From the NCBI RefSeq assembly GCF_030247195.1, contig NC_080672.1, positions 184,244,810 to 184,308,809 of the forward strand: DNA of 64,000 nt. The letters run 5' to 3'. A program made the position numbers and the translations under genes. Under the pieces are notes generated by a model. That model saw only the letters and a list, made by a program, of their open reading frames with translations, had not been told where the DNA came from and searched no databases. Origin of the DNA: Topomyia yanbarensis (Eukaryota; Arthropoda; Insecta; Diptera; Culicidae). Of the stretch, positions 1 to 11,003 are shown one piece after another (within the stretch, counting starts at the first letter, position 1; every line of letters starts with the position of its first letter).

Positions 1-975
1 TCGTTCGGACGCAGCTTTCTGCTGCGTGTTGAGATCCTTTTTCTAGGGGGCGAAATATTGCCAGTGTTGTCCACTGCAATTTGAGGTTCGATCCGTTTGT
101 CTTCTTTCGCGTTGTCGTTCATGTCCATGTCCTCATCCGTACTACTTTCCTGCTGCTCGCGGTCAGATGTTCCAGTTTGTGTCTTACTCTTATCGGTCGT
201 TATTGTATGTTCGTATTTTTCGGCATTCGTTTCGTTGTTGTTGTTGCTGGTTGTTGGTGCTTGATCCGGAGATGTTGGTTTTGCAGCTGTTAGTGGTTTA
301 GCGTAAGATGGTTCTGGGCTGATTTCAGCTGGATTGGTTAAGTTTCCCCTAACAGTTTCTACGCAAGGTTTTCCGAGGTGCAGCTTCTTCGTGCAGAACT
401 GGCACGTAGGAATTTGCCCTGGGTACGTAACTAGTGATGGCTGTTGAATGAGAGCATCGTCCCTTCCTAACACTGTGAAGCTTATATATGAGGAAATTGG
501 CTTGGTCACACGCATTCTCACCACACGAACAACGTTAGCGATGCCCGGGAAAAAATTCCTCCATGTATCATGTGTAACGGAGTCTACTTCTCCGTATTTT
601 TGCAAGGATTTTTTAATCACGCTGTCAGGGGTACGCGTAGCCAAATCATGGACACGAACTTCTACTGCGCCGTTCTCGATGTATACGGGAATGCTATATT
701 TAACATTCCCACATTCGGCGGTGTGCTGGGTGCTGCATGTTGTTTCGCGAGGCGAATGACTCAGCTTGGTTAATGTTCCTGAACGAAATCAGCACGCAAT
801 GTTTGATATGATGCATTTGTAGGGTTTTCACTTCATCCAGATTGAGTTCCATCTGCACTTTTAATAACTGTTCCACTTCCCGAATGGCTGGTCTTACGGA
901 GCATTTCGAGAAATCAACAGCAACACAGTTTGGCCGCATCTGGGTTGCTTTTTGCTGGGCACCGACACTCATCAC
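1..975 (-). pseudogene. Gag-like ORF1 protein of a retrotransposon, frameshifted, C-terminus cut by the window edge
   Basis: Read on the minus strand from the ATG at 975, this encodes an N-terminal domain rich in short charged stretches, then a middle domain, then one CCHC zinc knuckle of spacing CX2CX4HX4C at 363-404. A low-complexity tail rich in Asn, Thr, Glu and Asp follows and runs off the window start. Such layout is that of nucleic-acid-binding ORF1/Gag proteins of insect retroelements. The frame breaks near 715: the first frame stops at 700-702 while the adjacent frame stays open from there to the window edge, so a small indel has split the gene. I cannot place it in a named clade. 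The pol part would lie outside the window. Retroelement origin is inferred from the knuckle and the low-complexity tail. Confidence 0.55.
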
Positions 976-1204
976 TAAATCGCACAGTAGGTATAGGCTA
1001 TTGTTATATGGACTGCTTGTGAGATAGGCACCGATTGATTTTTAGGTAGAATTGACTGTTTCACTTGCGCGGAAACGATTTTTGCTTCTGCTCAGGGCGA
1101 GATGTGAAGACAAACTGACATTATTCATTTTGTTCATCCATTCTTTTTATTCATTTGATCCATTTCATTAATTTGATTCATTGTATTCACTGGATGAATT
1201 AAAT

Positions 1205-1668
1205 CAATTTGATTCATTTAATTCATTTGATTCATTTGATTAATTTGATTAATTTGTTTCATGTGATTCATGTGATTCATTTGATTCATTTGATTCATTT
1301 GATTCATTTGATTCATTTGATTCATTTGATTCATTTGTTTCATTTGATTCATTTGATTCATTTGATTCATTTGATTCATTTGATTCATTTGATTCAATTG
1401 ATTCATTTGATTCATTTGATTCATTTGATTCATTTGATTCATTTGTTTCATTTGAATCATTTGATTCATTTGATTCATTTGATTCATTTAATTCATTTGA
1501 TTCATTTGATTCATTTGATTCATTTGATTCATTTGATTCATTTGATTCATTTGATTCATTTGATTCATTTGATTCATTTGATTCATTTGATTCATTTAAT
1601 TCATTTGATTCATTTGATTCATTTGATTCATTTAATTCATTTGATTCATTTGATTCATTTGATTCATT
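1205..1668. repeat. 9-bp minisatellite, unit GATTCATTT, about 50 copies
   Basis: Near-perfect tandem copies of GATTCATTT with scattered variants (GATTAATTT, GTTTCATTT, GAATCATTT, AATTCATTT). Looser copies extend to about 1125 on the left and 1740 on the right. Because the period is a multiple of three, the array is open in several frames on both strands, giving artefactual His-Leu-Ile and Met-Asn-Gln repeat proteins. I do not call these genes. Confidence 0.95.
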
Positions 1669-1675
1669 TTATTCA

Positions 1676-2404
1676 TATCTTTAATTTTATGCATTTCATG
1701 TTCAGTCATTCGTTTTATTTCATTCAATTTGTTAGTATGAGTCAATTTATTCTATTAATCTTATAACTATTTCTAAATATAATCTTAATTTTTATTTAAT
1801 AACTATCTAAGTTGATTCGTATATTTTATAATTTTGATTTACATTAATTTTTCTACTCATTTTATGAATTTAAAAACCTATTGTTTAATTTTTTGCTTTA
1901 CTTTTTTATTTCGGTCGTTTTGTTGATTTCTACAATTTATTCAGTTTATTCGAGATTTTATTCGTGCAAGACTAGAAACTGTTTTCATCCCACCTCTAGT
2001 TGGGTGCCTACTTCTCGTGAGTTCTGCAAACTAATCCAATAGTGAAATGTGTAAGAAATGTCTCATCTTACTGCTAGGTGGATTAAATCGGTTTTTGTCT
2101 TTGAAGTGAACTTGTATATTGATTTTGGAAAAATAGTTCATTTATTATAGATGTAATTCACAAAATGTTCTCAACATCGAATTCCTTGAATCACGTAGAT
2201 GTGTTTTCATACCCCGATAATCAAAATCGGTTTAGTTTTGTCCCTAAAACACCAGTAAAGCAATACTCTGTATGAAACAATCTCATTTTTAGTTAGTGAA
2301 AATTGGTAAGCGAGGAAGAAAAATACAAAATGTTTAATATCTCCGCCGCTCGTGCACGGATTTTGATAATCTATAGCTTGCTCGAAAGGTATTTTACAAG
2401 CTTT
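1676..2404. other. AT-rich DNA with a 3' end of the hairpin-ended repeat
   Basis: No coding signal. At 2050-2092 there is a sequence ending GCTAGGTGGATTAAATCGG that matches the 3' terminus of the hairpin-ended repeat family seen at 6571, 47272, 58975 and 63731. At 1994-2007 there is the 14-mer CTCTAGTTGGGTGC, which recurs at 14724 and, inverted, at 25148. The rest is unassigned. Confidence 0.5.
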
Positions 2405-2700
2405 CTATTTATGTGCAGTTTGTGAGACAATATTGCATTGTTCAAAAGATATTTGCAAAAAACCTGCCGTGTTTTGACAAAATTGCCCACATCTCAGAAA
2501 GTAAACAACATATCGAAAATCAAAACTAATAGTGTCAAATGGCAACGTTAGGCCTTTCATTTTCATTAAGATCGGTTCAGCCATTGCTGAGATAAGTACA
2601 TGAAATTTTGTAGATACATACATACATACATACACACATTGTCTCAATTTGTCGAGCTGAGTCGATTGGTATATGAAACGTTTCCCCATACATTGTAGCT
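2405..2700 (-). repeat. Fragment of the hairpin-ended repeat family, minus orientation
   Basis: On the minus strand the order is: a block containing CGACTCAGCTCGACAAATTG, a short TATG/TG run, then TCTCAGCAATGGCTGAACCG. This is the same order of conserved blocks found in the complete copies near 49.3, 55.9 and 62.9 kb. The 5' hairpin and the 3' end are missing or too diverged to see. Confidence 0.6.
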
Positions 2701-3149
2701 ATTGAATTACAGTCCAGGTAACACAGTACGACTCTTTAATAAGATCAATTTGGTTCTCACCATAATACCGTTTAACCAAAAATCGATGCTTACGTTTGTT
2801 CCTACGACCCACCAACTCTATCGCATAATGCTGATCATTCTCTATAACTTTTCGATAGATATTTTGTGTCACCGTTACATATGGTCTAGCACAGTACAGG
2901 ACAATCACGTTTCCTAGCCAAAACTGCAATCTCGTTATCCGCTTCAAAAAGACAAGCATGGAAGGAACTTTTGTTACTCGCAGTGCATCCACAAAAACTT
3001 CCCAAATCAACAACGGAATAATCGGTCGACTGTAAACAACTTTCATGTGCTTGATAAGTTGGATCCTGCTCAGGAAACATTTGCACGCGATTTTTAGTTT
3101 GTTCTTTTCTTAGCCGCCGTCCAGAAGCACAAACGGTTTCACGTTTCAC
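2699..3149 (-). other. Unrecognised overlapping minus-strand ORFs, possibly remnant of a gene
   Basis: Two minus-strand frames overlap here: 3046-2699 (115 residues) and 3149-2886 (87 residues). The first is hydrophobic near its N-terminus and basic in its C-terminal half, with an Arg/Lys-rich stretch. I recognise no family and see no motif that would assign one. The composition is less AT-biased than the flanks, which suggests decayed coding DNA of a mobile element, but chance ORFs are equally possible. Confidence 0.15.
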
Positions 3150-3327
3150 TTGGAAAGCAATTCGAAAAATGCTACTACAGTGCGAAAATAGTGGTCATTC
3201 TCTCCGAAGGCCGGGTCTGTCTTCCGAACGGACAAAAAGCTGTATGCACAGGTTATCTTCGTCGATTACCACTTCACAATTGTGTAGTTCAAACGGTTGC
3301 AGATAGCGCTCTGCATTCGTACCGATG

Positions 3328-3545
3328 TATTCTGGTTGCAGTTGAAAATAAATATAAAGAACTTCCGCCTTTTGATTTTTCTCCTATTATCAGCGTGCGA
3401 AACTAAAGCGCAACTGGTGTAGAAGATGCGCAAGTTGATTCTCCAACACGTACACAAGATGCGCATTAGTTGCCCACTCAGTAAATTGGGAAAAAAAACG
3501 AAAGGCGCAAGTTAAATATTTCGATTTTCAACTGCAACCAGAATA
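3328..3545. mobile_element. Short MITE with about 22-bp terminal inverted repeats
   Basis: The left end TATTCTGGTTGCAGTTGAAA is repeated in reverse complement at the right end (3524-3545). The 218-bp interior has no coding capacity. Inside are two copies of a GATGCGCA-containing segment around 3425-3465. The flanks do not show a clear target duplication, so the superfamily is not assigned. Confidence 0.6.
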
Positions 3546-4084
3546 TTTTGTCAAAGCTCGGTCACCCATGTTCGCTTCTGATAATAAAATAAAACTATGG
3601 TAATATAGTTCCAATTATTGCAAATTTGAATATTTACCGAATATTGTCCAGACGAACTATTTCATTTGCGCAAAACAACAATATCGCAATCCTTTCCGAC
3701 ACACCAATCCAGCAGCATGTTGTATTGTAAGATTATTGTACTGTTATTTTGTAGGTTCAAATTTTTGTTTTTATTAATAAAGCAAACGGATACCAAGGAT
3801 GCCGTTTCGGAAATGAACGAAAACAAGTAAATAAACAGCGCACTTTGATTTGGTAACGTTGCCAGTTTCATTTTTTTGCCGTATCGAACCTGTCAAAACG
3901 AAACAGACGAATTGGGTTGTGTAATTTGTTTGTTTGACCCTTTTGTATGGGACCTTGGCGTAGTTAATTTGTATTTGATATAACTTACATAGTGTATATA
4001 TTTTTTCGATTGGTCCCAATATTTTCTGCCCCGATAAATATTTTTATTAAAATTCTTGAATTGTATAATATAGTTAGCACAAGC
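3546..4084. other. AT-rich unassigned DNA
   Basis: I see no coding signal, inverted repeat or tandem repeat of note. ORFs here are short, low-complexity and not conserved with anything I recognise. The right boundary is set where similarity to the I-clade 5' monomers begins. Confidence 0.4.
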
Positions 4085-4192
4085 AGAAAATTCTTGTTGT
4101 GGTTGCGCTGCATAAAGCCGGCGCTTGCGACGGAGTGAGACAGAGCTGCATCTGGTTGGTGAAGCGGCTCGCTTCATGATCACCCAAGTAAC
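4085..4192 (+). repeat. Partial 5'-UTR monomer of I-clade copy 2
   Basis: The stretch with GGTTGCGCTGCATAAAGCCG and the following GACGGAGTGAGACAGAGCTG is repeated at 5583-5668 and, more diverged, at 5767-5830. Tandem 5' monomers acting as promoters are known in several LINE groups. Here they lie immediately upstream of ORF1. Confidence 0.55.
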
Positions 4193-5458
4193 CACGACGC
4201 TTCAAATGATGTAAAGTTAACAGTCTTAAATGAGTCGTTCGTAGAATGCGATAAAATGCTTCATTGCTGTAAATGCAACACTAATGCTTTTATAAAGTGG
4301 AAAAGGGCGATTAAGCGACTGATATAAGAGCTGTCAAAGAAAGCATTTATTTTACATTAGTAACGCTCTTATAAAGCTTTAGTCTGCTAAAAGCATTACT
4401 AGATGCTGCAATAATGTTTGTTTCGTTTTGACAGCTCGATGTTATATAACACAACATAAAGCTGATATAATGTCAAAATTAAAATGGTTAAAAAATGGAA
4501 AAATGAACGTTTTCTCATTTTCAAATTCTTATTTGTCAGATACAACATTAACATCACCACAAAATTTCAATTCCTTCAGATTTTTAAATTATTTTTATTG
4601 GATCCGAACCATGATCATCTGACATCAGCTTCATACGAGGTAGGCCGTTAGCACTCTTATCTGTGGAGGATAGTTCCCGACGGAATGATATTTGCAATAT
4701 ATGAATAACGTTTTACATTATATAGCCTTTGTTAATGCAATGACACGTCGGTATAGAAGGAGAGGTGAGTAGGTTAGTATTTATCGTGTGGCTCTCGGAT
4801 CGCGAAATATAAAAATCAACAAACGAAGCAGAGATCAGTTTTTAGTAGATACCGAAACATGGTTAGTATTGACATCTTTTAACGAGAGCGCATCGTCTGC
4901 TAATCGTATTTTACAACAAATTGTGCAGATGAAATAATGAGCATTTAGTGGTTTCTCTATGATATGCTTCATCTGAGTTGGAAATTATAGGAATGCACAC
5001 TCGTGTTGTTTAATTTCATGTATTCCTAAACGGAAATAGGATTGGTCAAAAGCTATAGGCGGTACAGTGCTCCGATCGTTTGCCCCATTCGTAGAAAATT
5101 GTCCGTTTGCCACACTACTCTCCATGTTGTTTCAGGTTGATATTTTTTTTGATTAGAACATTTTCTTCATAAACGTCAAATTATTTTAATGTTTCATAAC
5201 TTTTAGTTCGTGCATTATATGCTTTTCAAGTGTAGCACAGTAGAGCGTCAAAGCATTTGTAAATGCAATGCGATCAAACACTAAACCGTTGCTCTAAAGG
5301 TGTGTATAATGCCTGTTACATTGCTCATAAGAGGCAATGTCTTGAAACATTTGGGATGTTGTGTTATGGTAGCACTGCTGTAAGAAAGTAGTTTTAGAGC
5401 AAATGAACATTATCGATGTTAAAATAATGCTTCAATATAATGCATGTGGTTATTTGGG
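4193..5458. mobile_element. 1.27-kb TIR element inserted in the I-clade 5' monomers
   Basis: The left end CCCAAGTAACCAC and the right end GTGGTTATTTGGG are imperfect inverted repeats of 13 bp. Removing the segment brings the two parts of the 5' monomer back together (GCTTCATGATCA joined to CTCATTCATCTG). The interior is AT-rich, with repeated phrases built on AATGC and GCTTT but no coding capacity. The target duplication is unclear (perhaps CAC). A non-autonomous DNA element is the simplest reading. Confidence 0.45.
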
Positions 5459-5830
5459 CACTCATTCATCTGTATTAGTGCAGATACGGGATTTTGAGTA
5501 TTTGTGTACTTAGCCACGCGGCGTAGTAGGAGAATACCTCTGGACCCACAGGTAAGCGGCGGCCCCATCTTGGCGGTGGTAGTGGTTGCGCTGCATACAG
5601 TCGGCGATTGTGACGGAGTGAGACAGAGCTGCATCTTGTTGGTGAAGCATCTCGCTTCATCATCACTTATTCATCTGTGCTAGTGCAGATACGGGCTGTT
5701 GCGTATTTGCGTACCTAGCCACGCTGCGAAGTAAGAAAATACCCCAGGAGCCACAGCGGCTTCATCTTGGTAGTGGTGGTTGCGCTGTGTTCAACCCGAG
5801 CGTGTGACAGAGGGAGACAGTGTGAAACTG
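5459..5830 (+). promoter_or_regulatory. Two 5'-UTR monomers of I-clade copy 2
   Basis: Two diverged tandem units of about 205 bp begin at TTCATCTGTATTAGTGCAGA (5464) and TTCATCTGTGCTAGTGCAGA (5669). They share the GTACTTAGCCACGC-type block and the GGTTGCGCTG block. The second is directly followed by the leader and ORF1. By analogy with other LINEs they probably held the internal promoter. No TATA box is needed or seen. Confidence 0.5.
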
Positions 5831-5892
5831 CAACTCTTCGAAGGACAGGTAGATTTTAGTATAATTTTGCTAGTGTTAGTATTTAATCAACT

Positions 5893-6570
5893 TATTGTGT
5901 ATGGTAGACGAGATGGAGGATAGTGAGATGGAATCCTCCGTTTCACAAGAGAATAAAATTATACCCTCAAGGGTCTGGACCTTGGCAAGTTTTCTTCAGG
6001 CGGAAAGGAAAGCCATTAAACCTTGTGCAAATTGCACGGGATCTGACTTCACGATTTTCTGCTGTAACAGAGATCGTGAAAGTAAATAAAGGCAAACTTC
6101 GAGTTAGCATTGATAACATTAGACAAGCTAACGAGATAGTAGCCTGCGAACTCTTCACGCGTGAGTATAAAGTTTATATACTTTCGCGCGATATAGAAAG
6201 CGATGGAATCATCTCCGAACCCAGCCTCACTGTCGAGGATATACTTAAGAAAAATCAAAAGGTTGTTTCAAGAACACCCTGCTTAATAAAGTAAAAATAC
6301 TCGATTGTAAGCAATTGCACTCAGTATCACTTGAAGAAGAGAAAAAAGTTTACCGACCATCCTATTCATTTCGTTTAACTTTCGCTGGGTCTGCTTTGCC
6401 TAGCCATGTTCTTATTAATAAAATTTGTCTCCCCGTTCTCCTTTTCATCCCTCGTGTGATGAATTGCCTCAATTGTAAACAGCTTGGCCACACAGCCACT
6501 TACTGTTCCAATAAGGTACGGTGTGGCAAATGTGGGGGGCCTCATCAAGAGGATACATTCAATAAAACGT
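5893..6570 (+). pseudogene. I-clade ORF1, N-terminal part (copy 2)
   Basis: Starts at the ATG at 5901, just after the leader. The product matches the ORF1 of the intact copy at 32618-33940 through the N-terminal domain and the SFRLTFAGSALP block, then enters the first CCHC knuckle (CLNCKQLGHTATYC) near 6466. It is broken by frameshifts near 5975-5985 and near 6290. At 6570 a 4.2-kb repeat interrupts the second knuckle. The family role is RNA binding and formation of the retrotransposition particle. This copy cannot make the protein. Confidence 0.8.
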
Positions 6571-6980
6571 GTTTAATCCACCTAACAGTATGATGAGACA
6601 TTTCTTATAACTCTTATCACTCTTCGGATATTATATCGTTTGAGAGCATTTAGAACTTGATGTTTCGCGATGTTTTTGATAACACATACTACATGGGATA
6701 GTGGCAGGACTCAGAGAATCGCTCAAATCAGCATAGGACAACATCAGTGCTAGAAATCTTAAACCAAATCAATGGTAAAGCGAAAAAATGGCCCATAAAA
6801 TAGACATACCAACGAATTATTGTTAATACTCTGTTAATAAAATATCTATATTGTGGTGGGAAAACTGAATTTTCCTAAAGGGGTTATATATTGTACTGAA
6901 ACAAAAAAACGAATTTTTTTTTAATCGATTTGAAGTTTATATTTTACTCAAATTTCCAACGCGACTGAGAACTAAGAAAT

Positions 6981-7641
6981 CAACGCTTTTTCTTGAAAAG
7001 GGCGATACTAGCAGTGATACCATTCAAAGAAAATCAACAGTGTATATTTCCAGACTTGGTTTTATTTCCTATTTAAGAACTATTGTATTTTTTGCATCCT
7101 AGATTGCATGATTCAGTGATCGAAACCCAAAACTTCATAAAGTATTTGAATTTATTAAATTAAAATTTGTTTTTGCTATTGAAATTGACAAAATGATAGT
7201 ATCGCCCCTTTGGCGATTGTTTACTTTTTCGGTCCCATCTATCAGCATTGAAGTATCGCCCTTACGTTTTTTTACAATAACTACCGTTTTACACCACCGA
7301 TTTCGTCCGGGTTTTTTCAATAGAGATCATTGTTACTATTTACAGCTGGTATCAGTTTTATAATCCTAAAAAATACGAAAATAACAGTTTCGCCTCTAAA
7401 CTGCTAGCAAAAAAAGTATCACCCTGTTTGTTTGCATGGAGCGTGGAGGGCGAAACTTTAAATAAACAAACAAAAATACAGTTTCGTCTGTTATACTTTT
7501 TGCTGTAGTTTAAGAAAGCAGTATCGTAGAATCCAAATTTTTAGGTTAATTTGTTGCGTTTCAAAGCCCTCATTCGCATGTAAGAAAAAAAGCCCTATGT
7601 TTGCATTTGTAAGTATCGCCCTTTTCACAAAAAAAGCGTTG
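6981..7641. mobile_element. 661-bp MITE with TATCGCCC-rich interior
   Basis: Terminal inverted repeats start CAACGCTTTTTCTTGAAAAG on the left and match the inverted right end to about 28 bp, including the sequence GGGCGATAC. A possible AAAT duplication flanks it. The motif TATCGCCC or close variants occurs in both orientations at about nine places inside (for example 7199, 7253 and 7613). No coding capacity. Confidence 0.65.
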
Positions 7642-7938
7642 AAATGAAATCGCAGCTCCTGATATCACGCTATCTCTGAAGTGCATGCGTGCATAGTTTC
7701 AAATTTTACTTCGACATCGACTATTTCTAAAGGTGACTTCCCAGTAGTATTCTTGATTTGAATTATTATCGCTAATCCTAATGCAAAAGAACAAATAAAA
7801 ACCTCACGAAAACGAACCGTTTGGGAAAATCATCATCATTACTGGAATTTTCATTTTCACGAAACTTTTCGATAACCTTCCGTCACTTGCGTTAATGCAC
7901 TGGGTGCACAGTAGGGTGACAGGAAAAAAATGACCCCT

Positions 7939-9049
7939 ATCGGCCCACCCCTGAGTCGATTCCTAGTCCCACCAGGAGTACTTGTACTAAATTTGAAGCA
8001 AATCGGACAAGTCTAACTACCGGACCAACGTGCCTGAAGTTTATATTGGATTTTTCAACAATTTACATGAAGAAAACTCAGTAGCTCGTATTTTCGCCGC
8101 TAGGGGGCACTGTATACATCGTATTATCACTGTAAGTGAAAATAAGAAGGATAATTGAATTGTATACAACTTAGTCGAAGACTGTTAGTAAATCCGACTT
8201 TGTTAAAAGAAGTTATTAAACTTTTAACGACGTGATGTCTGAGTCAGTTTTGCATGGGGCCTAATAGTGCATGGTTGTGTATCAGTACTCGATTCACACG
8301 AACTAAACATTTTTGTGAAATAATCGTTAGGTTTAGCTCAATGGTATGTTCAGAAGAATTATAGTAAATAATACGAGTCATGCTTTGATTAAAAAAATTT
8401 AGTTCCACCTGTTACCGCATAGAGGGCGCCAACACTAACTTTTCAACGGAGAGAGATAGAAATTTGGTGTCTTCTACAAAGTTATAGAACAGGCATTTTT
8501 CAGTATTTCTTCTGAACGTCTTGATACTCTATCTCTCTTCTATGAAAAGTTAATAGTGGCGCCCTCTATGCAGTCACAGGTGGAGCTAAAATTTTCTAAC
8601 CAAAACATAACTCGTATTATTTACTATAATTCGTGTAAACATACTATTCGGCTAAATCTAACCATTTTTTCAAAAAAATATATAGTTCGCGGGACTCAAG
8701 TACTGATACACAACCATGCACTGCTAGGCCCCATGCAAAACTGACTCAGACATCACTTCGTTAAAAGTTTAACAACTTCTTTTAACATAGCCGGATTTAC
8801 TAACAGTCTTCGACTAAGTTGTAGATAATTAAAATATCTTTCTTATTTTCACTTACAGTGATAATACGATGTATACAGTGCCCCCTAGCGGCGAAAATAC
8901 GAGCTACTGAGTTTTCTTCATGTAAATTGTTGAAAAATCCAATATAAACTTCAGGCACGTTGGTCCGGTAGTTAGACTTGTCCGATTTGCTTCAAATTTA
9001 GTACAAGTACTCCTGGTGGGACTAGGAATCGACTCAGGGGTGGGCCGAT
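7939..9049. mobile_element. 1.1-kb foldback element (near-complete palindrome)
   Basis: The left arm runs from ATCGGCCCACCCCTGAGTCG at 7939 to about 8480. The right arm, from about 8510 to 9049, is its reverse complement over nearly the full length, with few mismatches. The centre is near 8495. The arms contain the phrases TAGGGGGCACTG and GAGGGCGCCA and end in GGGTGGGCCGAT. Transcripts would fold into a long hairpin. No ORF of note. Such elements are usually non-autonomous DNA transposons. Confidence 0.8.
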
Positions 9050-10764
9050 TGAGTTTTCAAAAATTCATTATTTTTCTGGGCAGTCTAGTGCACAGTGCTC
9101 TAAAAATCTAGCAAAATCGTCTTAGGGCACCAGCGGGTCTGTAAAGAATACTAAAAATTAATTTCTATTCCATAATTTTCAGTTCAGCAATTCGAGAGAT
9201 CGTGCTCACCGCAAGCCATGAAAAATAGACTACGTTGTGAAGCGATGGTCACTATTTATTAAAAAATCACGGTTAAATAAAAAATAAAACTATTAAAAAA
9301 TTTCAAATAGTTTCAAAAAATTGCGTAATAAGCTTTCGCAATATTGTGTAGGAAAAAAGCTGAAAATTTAAAAATAAATCTGAGGATTATGATTGATTAC
9401 AGAACTCTGGAATTTTCTATTGGAATGTTTTCAGGCAGGAATTTGATATTGATGCTTTTAGACAACTGTGAAATCAAGACCAAGTTACATATCAGGACCC
9501 CATTCCGACAATTTATCGAAAGTCCTCATGATGTTTACAACAACAGGTTATCAATCTACGGATCAGATAATGTTATTGTAATATTGAATTAAATCAGTTT
9601 GCATCAATAAATTTTCAACTCCAATCCAATATTTTTTTTGGTGTGGTGGGGGGGGGGCTGTATGGTGTTAAACCCCAAAACCTTCTCTTGGCTACGCCGT
9701 TGCTTGGAGTTATTTATTTCGCTTTTCATTTTTCGAAAGGTTTCAGATCGATCCGATGGTCATAAGTTAGAAAAATTGCAGTCAGAAGGTTCGCACAAAT
9801 GAACATTTTTGCACTGATAAGTTATCAAGCTCCTTCCAGACAACTTGGAAGTGTTCGGTGATTATTTCTAGCGGTTGTAGATAGAAAAATGAAATACAAA
9901 ATTCGATTTATCGAAATAATGTTTGGCTTATTTCAATGGATTATTACTATATTGAACAATAAATAGGCGACGAACAGTAATCCACAAACAACAAACCATA
10001 ACTTTTAAAGTATTCAAAATAGATATTTGAAGTCTTCAGTAAAGTTATTCGCAAAAGTAAGAGCTACAAATTTGCTGAAGGCATCATTTCGATATAATCA
10101 CTTCCAAGAAAATTTGTGAAAATATCTCACTCATAGGTGGATTAATTAACAAAAGCACAATACCAAAAGAAAGGGTATATTACCTCCATTAAATTCTCCG
10201 AAGATACTATTGACCTAAAATAAGCCGTTTTGGCGTTAATAATAGATTACATGTTTTTGGTCATATTTCTGGCAATGGGAAATGATAAAAATCTTTCGTT
10301 CGCATTTAATGTTAAATATCTCTTTTGATAATAGTCCGATTTCAACAATCTATAGCTTGTTCGAAAGGTATTCGTTAAAGCTAACTAAAAACATATAAAT
10401 TGATAATCTATATTGTCAATTCCGGCAGATAATTTTAAAAAACTGCAAAAAACGCCATTTTTACGCATTCAAGCATTCATATCTTAAAAACTAAACATCA
10501 GAATCAAAAATAAATTAATAGCGTTCATACTGTTTTTTAGTTCTTTCATTTAAAATTGGTTTGGATAAGATCGGTTCAGCCATTGCTGAGAAACACGAAT
10601 GAGAATTTGTCCGTTACATACACACACACACACAGACACACACACACAGACATTGTCCCAAATCGTCGAGCTGAGTCGATTGGTATATAAGACTCGGCCC
10701 TCCGGGCCTCGGAAAAAATCTTGAAAGTTTGAGCGAATTCTATACATTTCTTTTATAAGAAATG

Positions 10765-11003
10765 TAAAAACGTAGAAAAATGTTTACATTGCGGAGAAAA
10801 TTCACACGAGCTCCTTGCATGTCCCATATATAAATTGCGGGAGGATAAAATTAAACGATCCTTGAAAGTCTAAGCGCTATTATGCAGCAATGCTGAAAAT
10901 GCTACTCATGAACCCACGGTTCCAGAAAACAGATGCGCTATTCTATTGCCGAAAGAGTCTAACTCTGATGAAGCGTCCGAAGGTACATCATTTGTTTTAC
11001 CTA
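10765..11003 (+). pseudogene. I-clade ORF1, second-knuckle region (copy 2)
   Basis: Continues ORF1 after the 6571-10764 insertion. The translation around 10772-10865 gives the third knuckle CLHCGENSHELLAC and the following basic segment, matching CLYCGGNPHDLPSC of copy 1. A stop and a frameshift follow near 10870. The duplicated target TAAAAACGT at its start shows where the repeat entered. Confidence 0.75.

Larger units (their letters stand above)
6571..10764 (-). mobile_element. Hairpin-ended repeat, minus orientation, with 8-9 bp target duplication
   Basis: Begins GTTTAATCCACCTAACAG (the inverted 3' end) and ends with the hairpin CATTTCTTTTATAAGAAATG (10745-10764, the inverted 5' end). Between 10565 and 10700 are the family's internal blocks: TTCAGCCATTGCTGAGA, a CA-rich microsatellite and CTCGGCCCTCCGGGCCTC. 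It sits inside the I-clade ORF1, flanked by TAAAACGT (6563-6570) and TAAAAACGT (10765-10773). Most of its length consists of nested elements (6981-7641, 7939-9049) and unassigned AT-rich DNA. The segment 9050-10370 holds no gene that I can see. Confidence 0.7.

Noticed and set aside
1209..1766. 185-residue His-Leu-Ile repeat protein
   Set aside because: Artefact of the 9-bp minisatellite.
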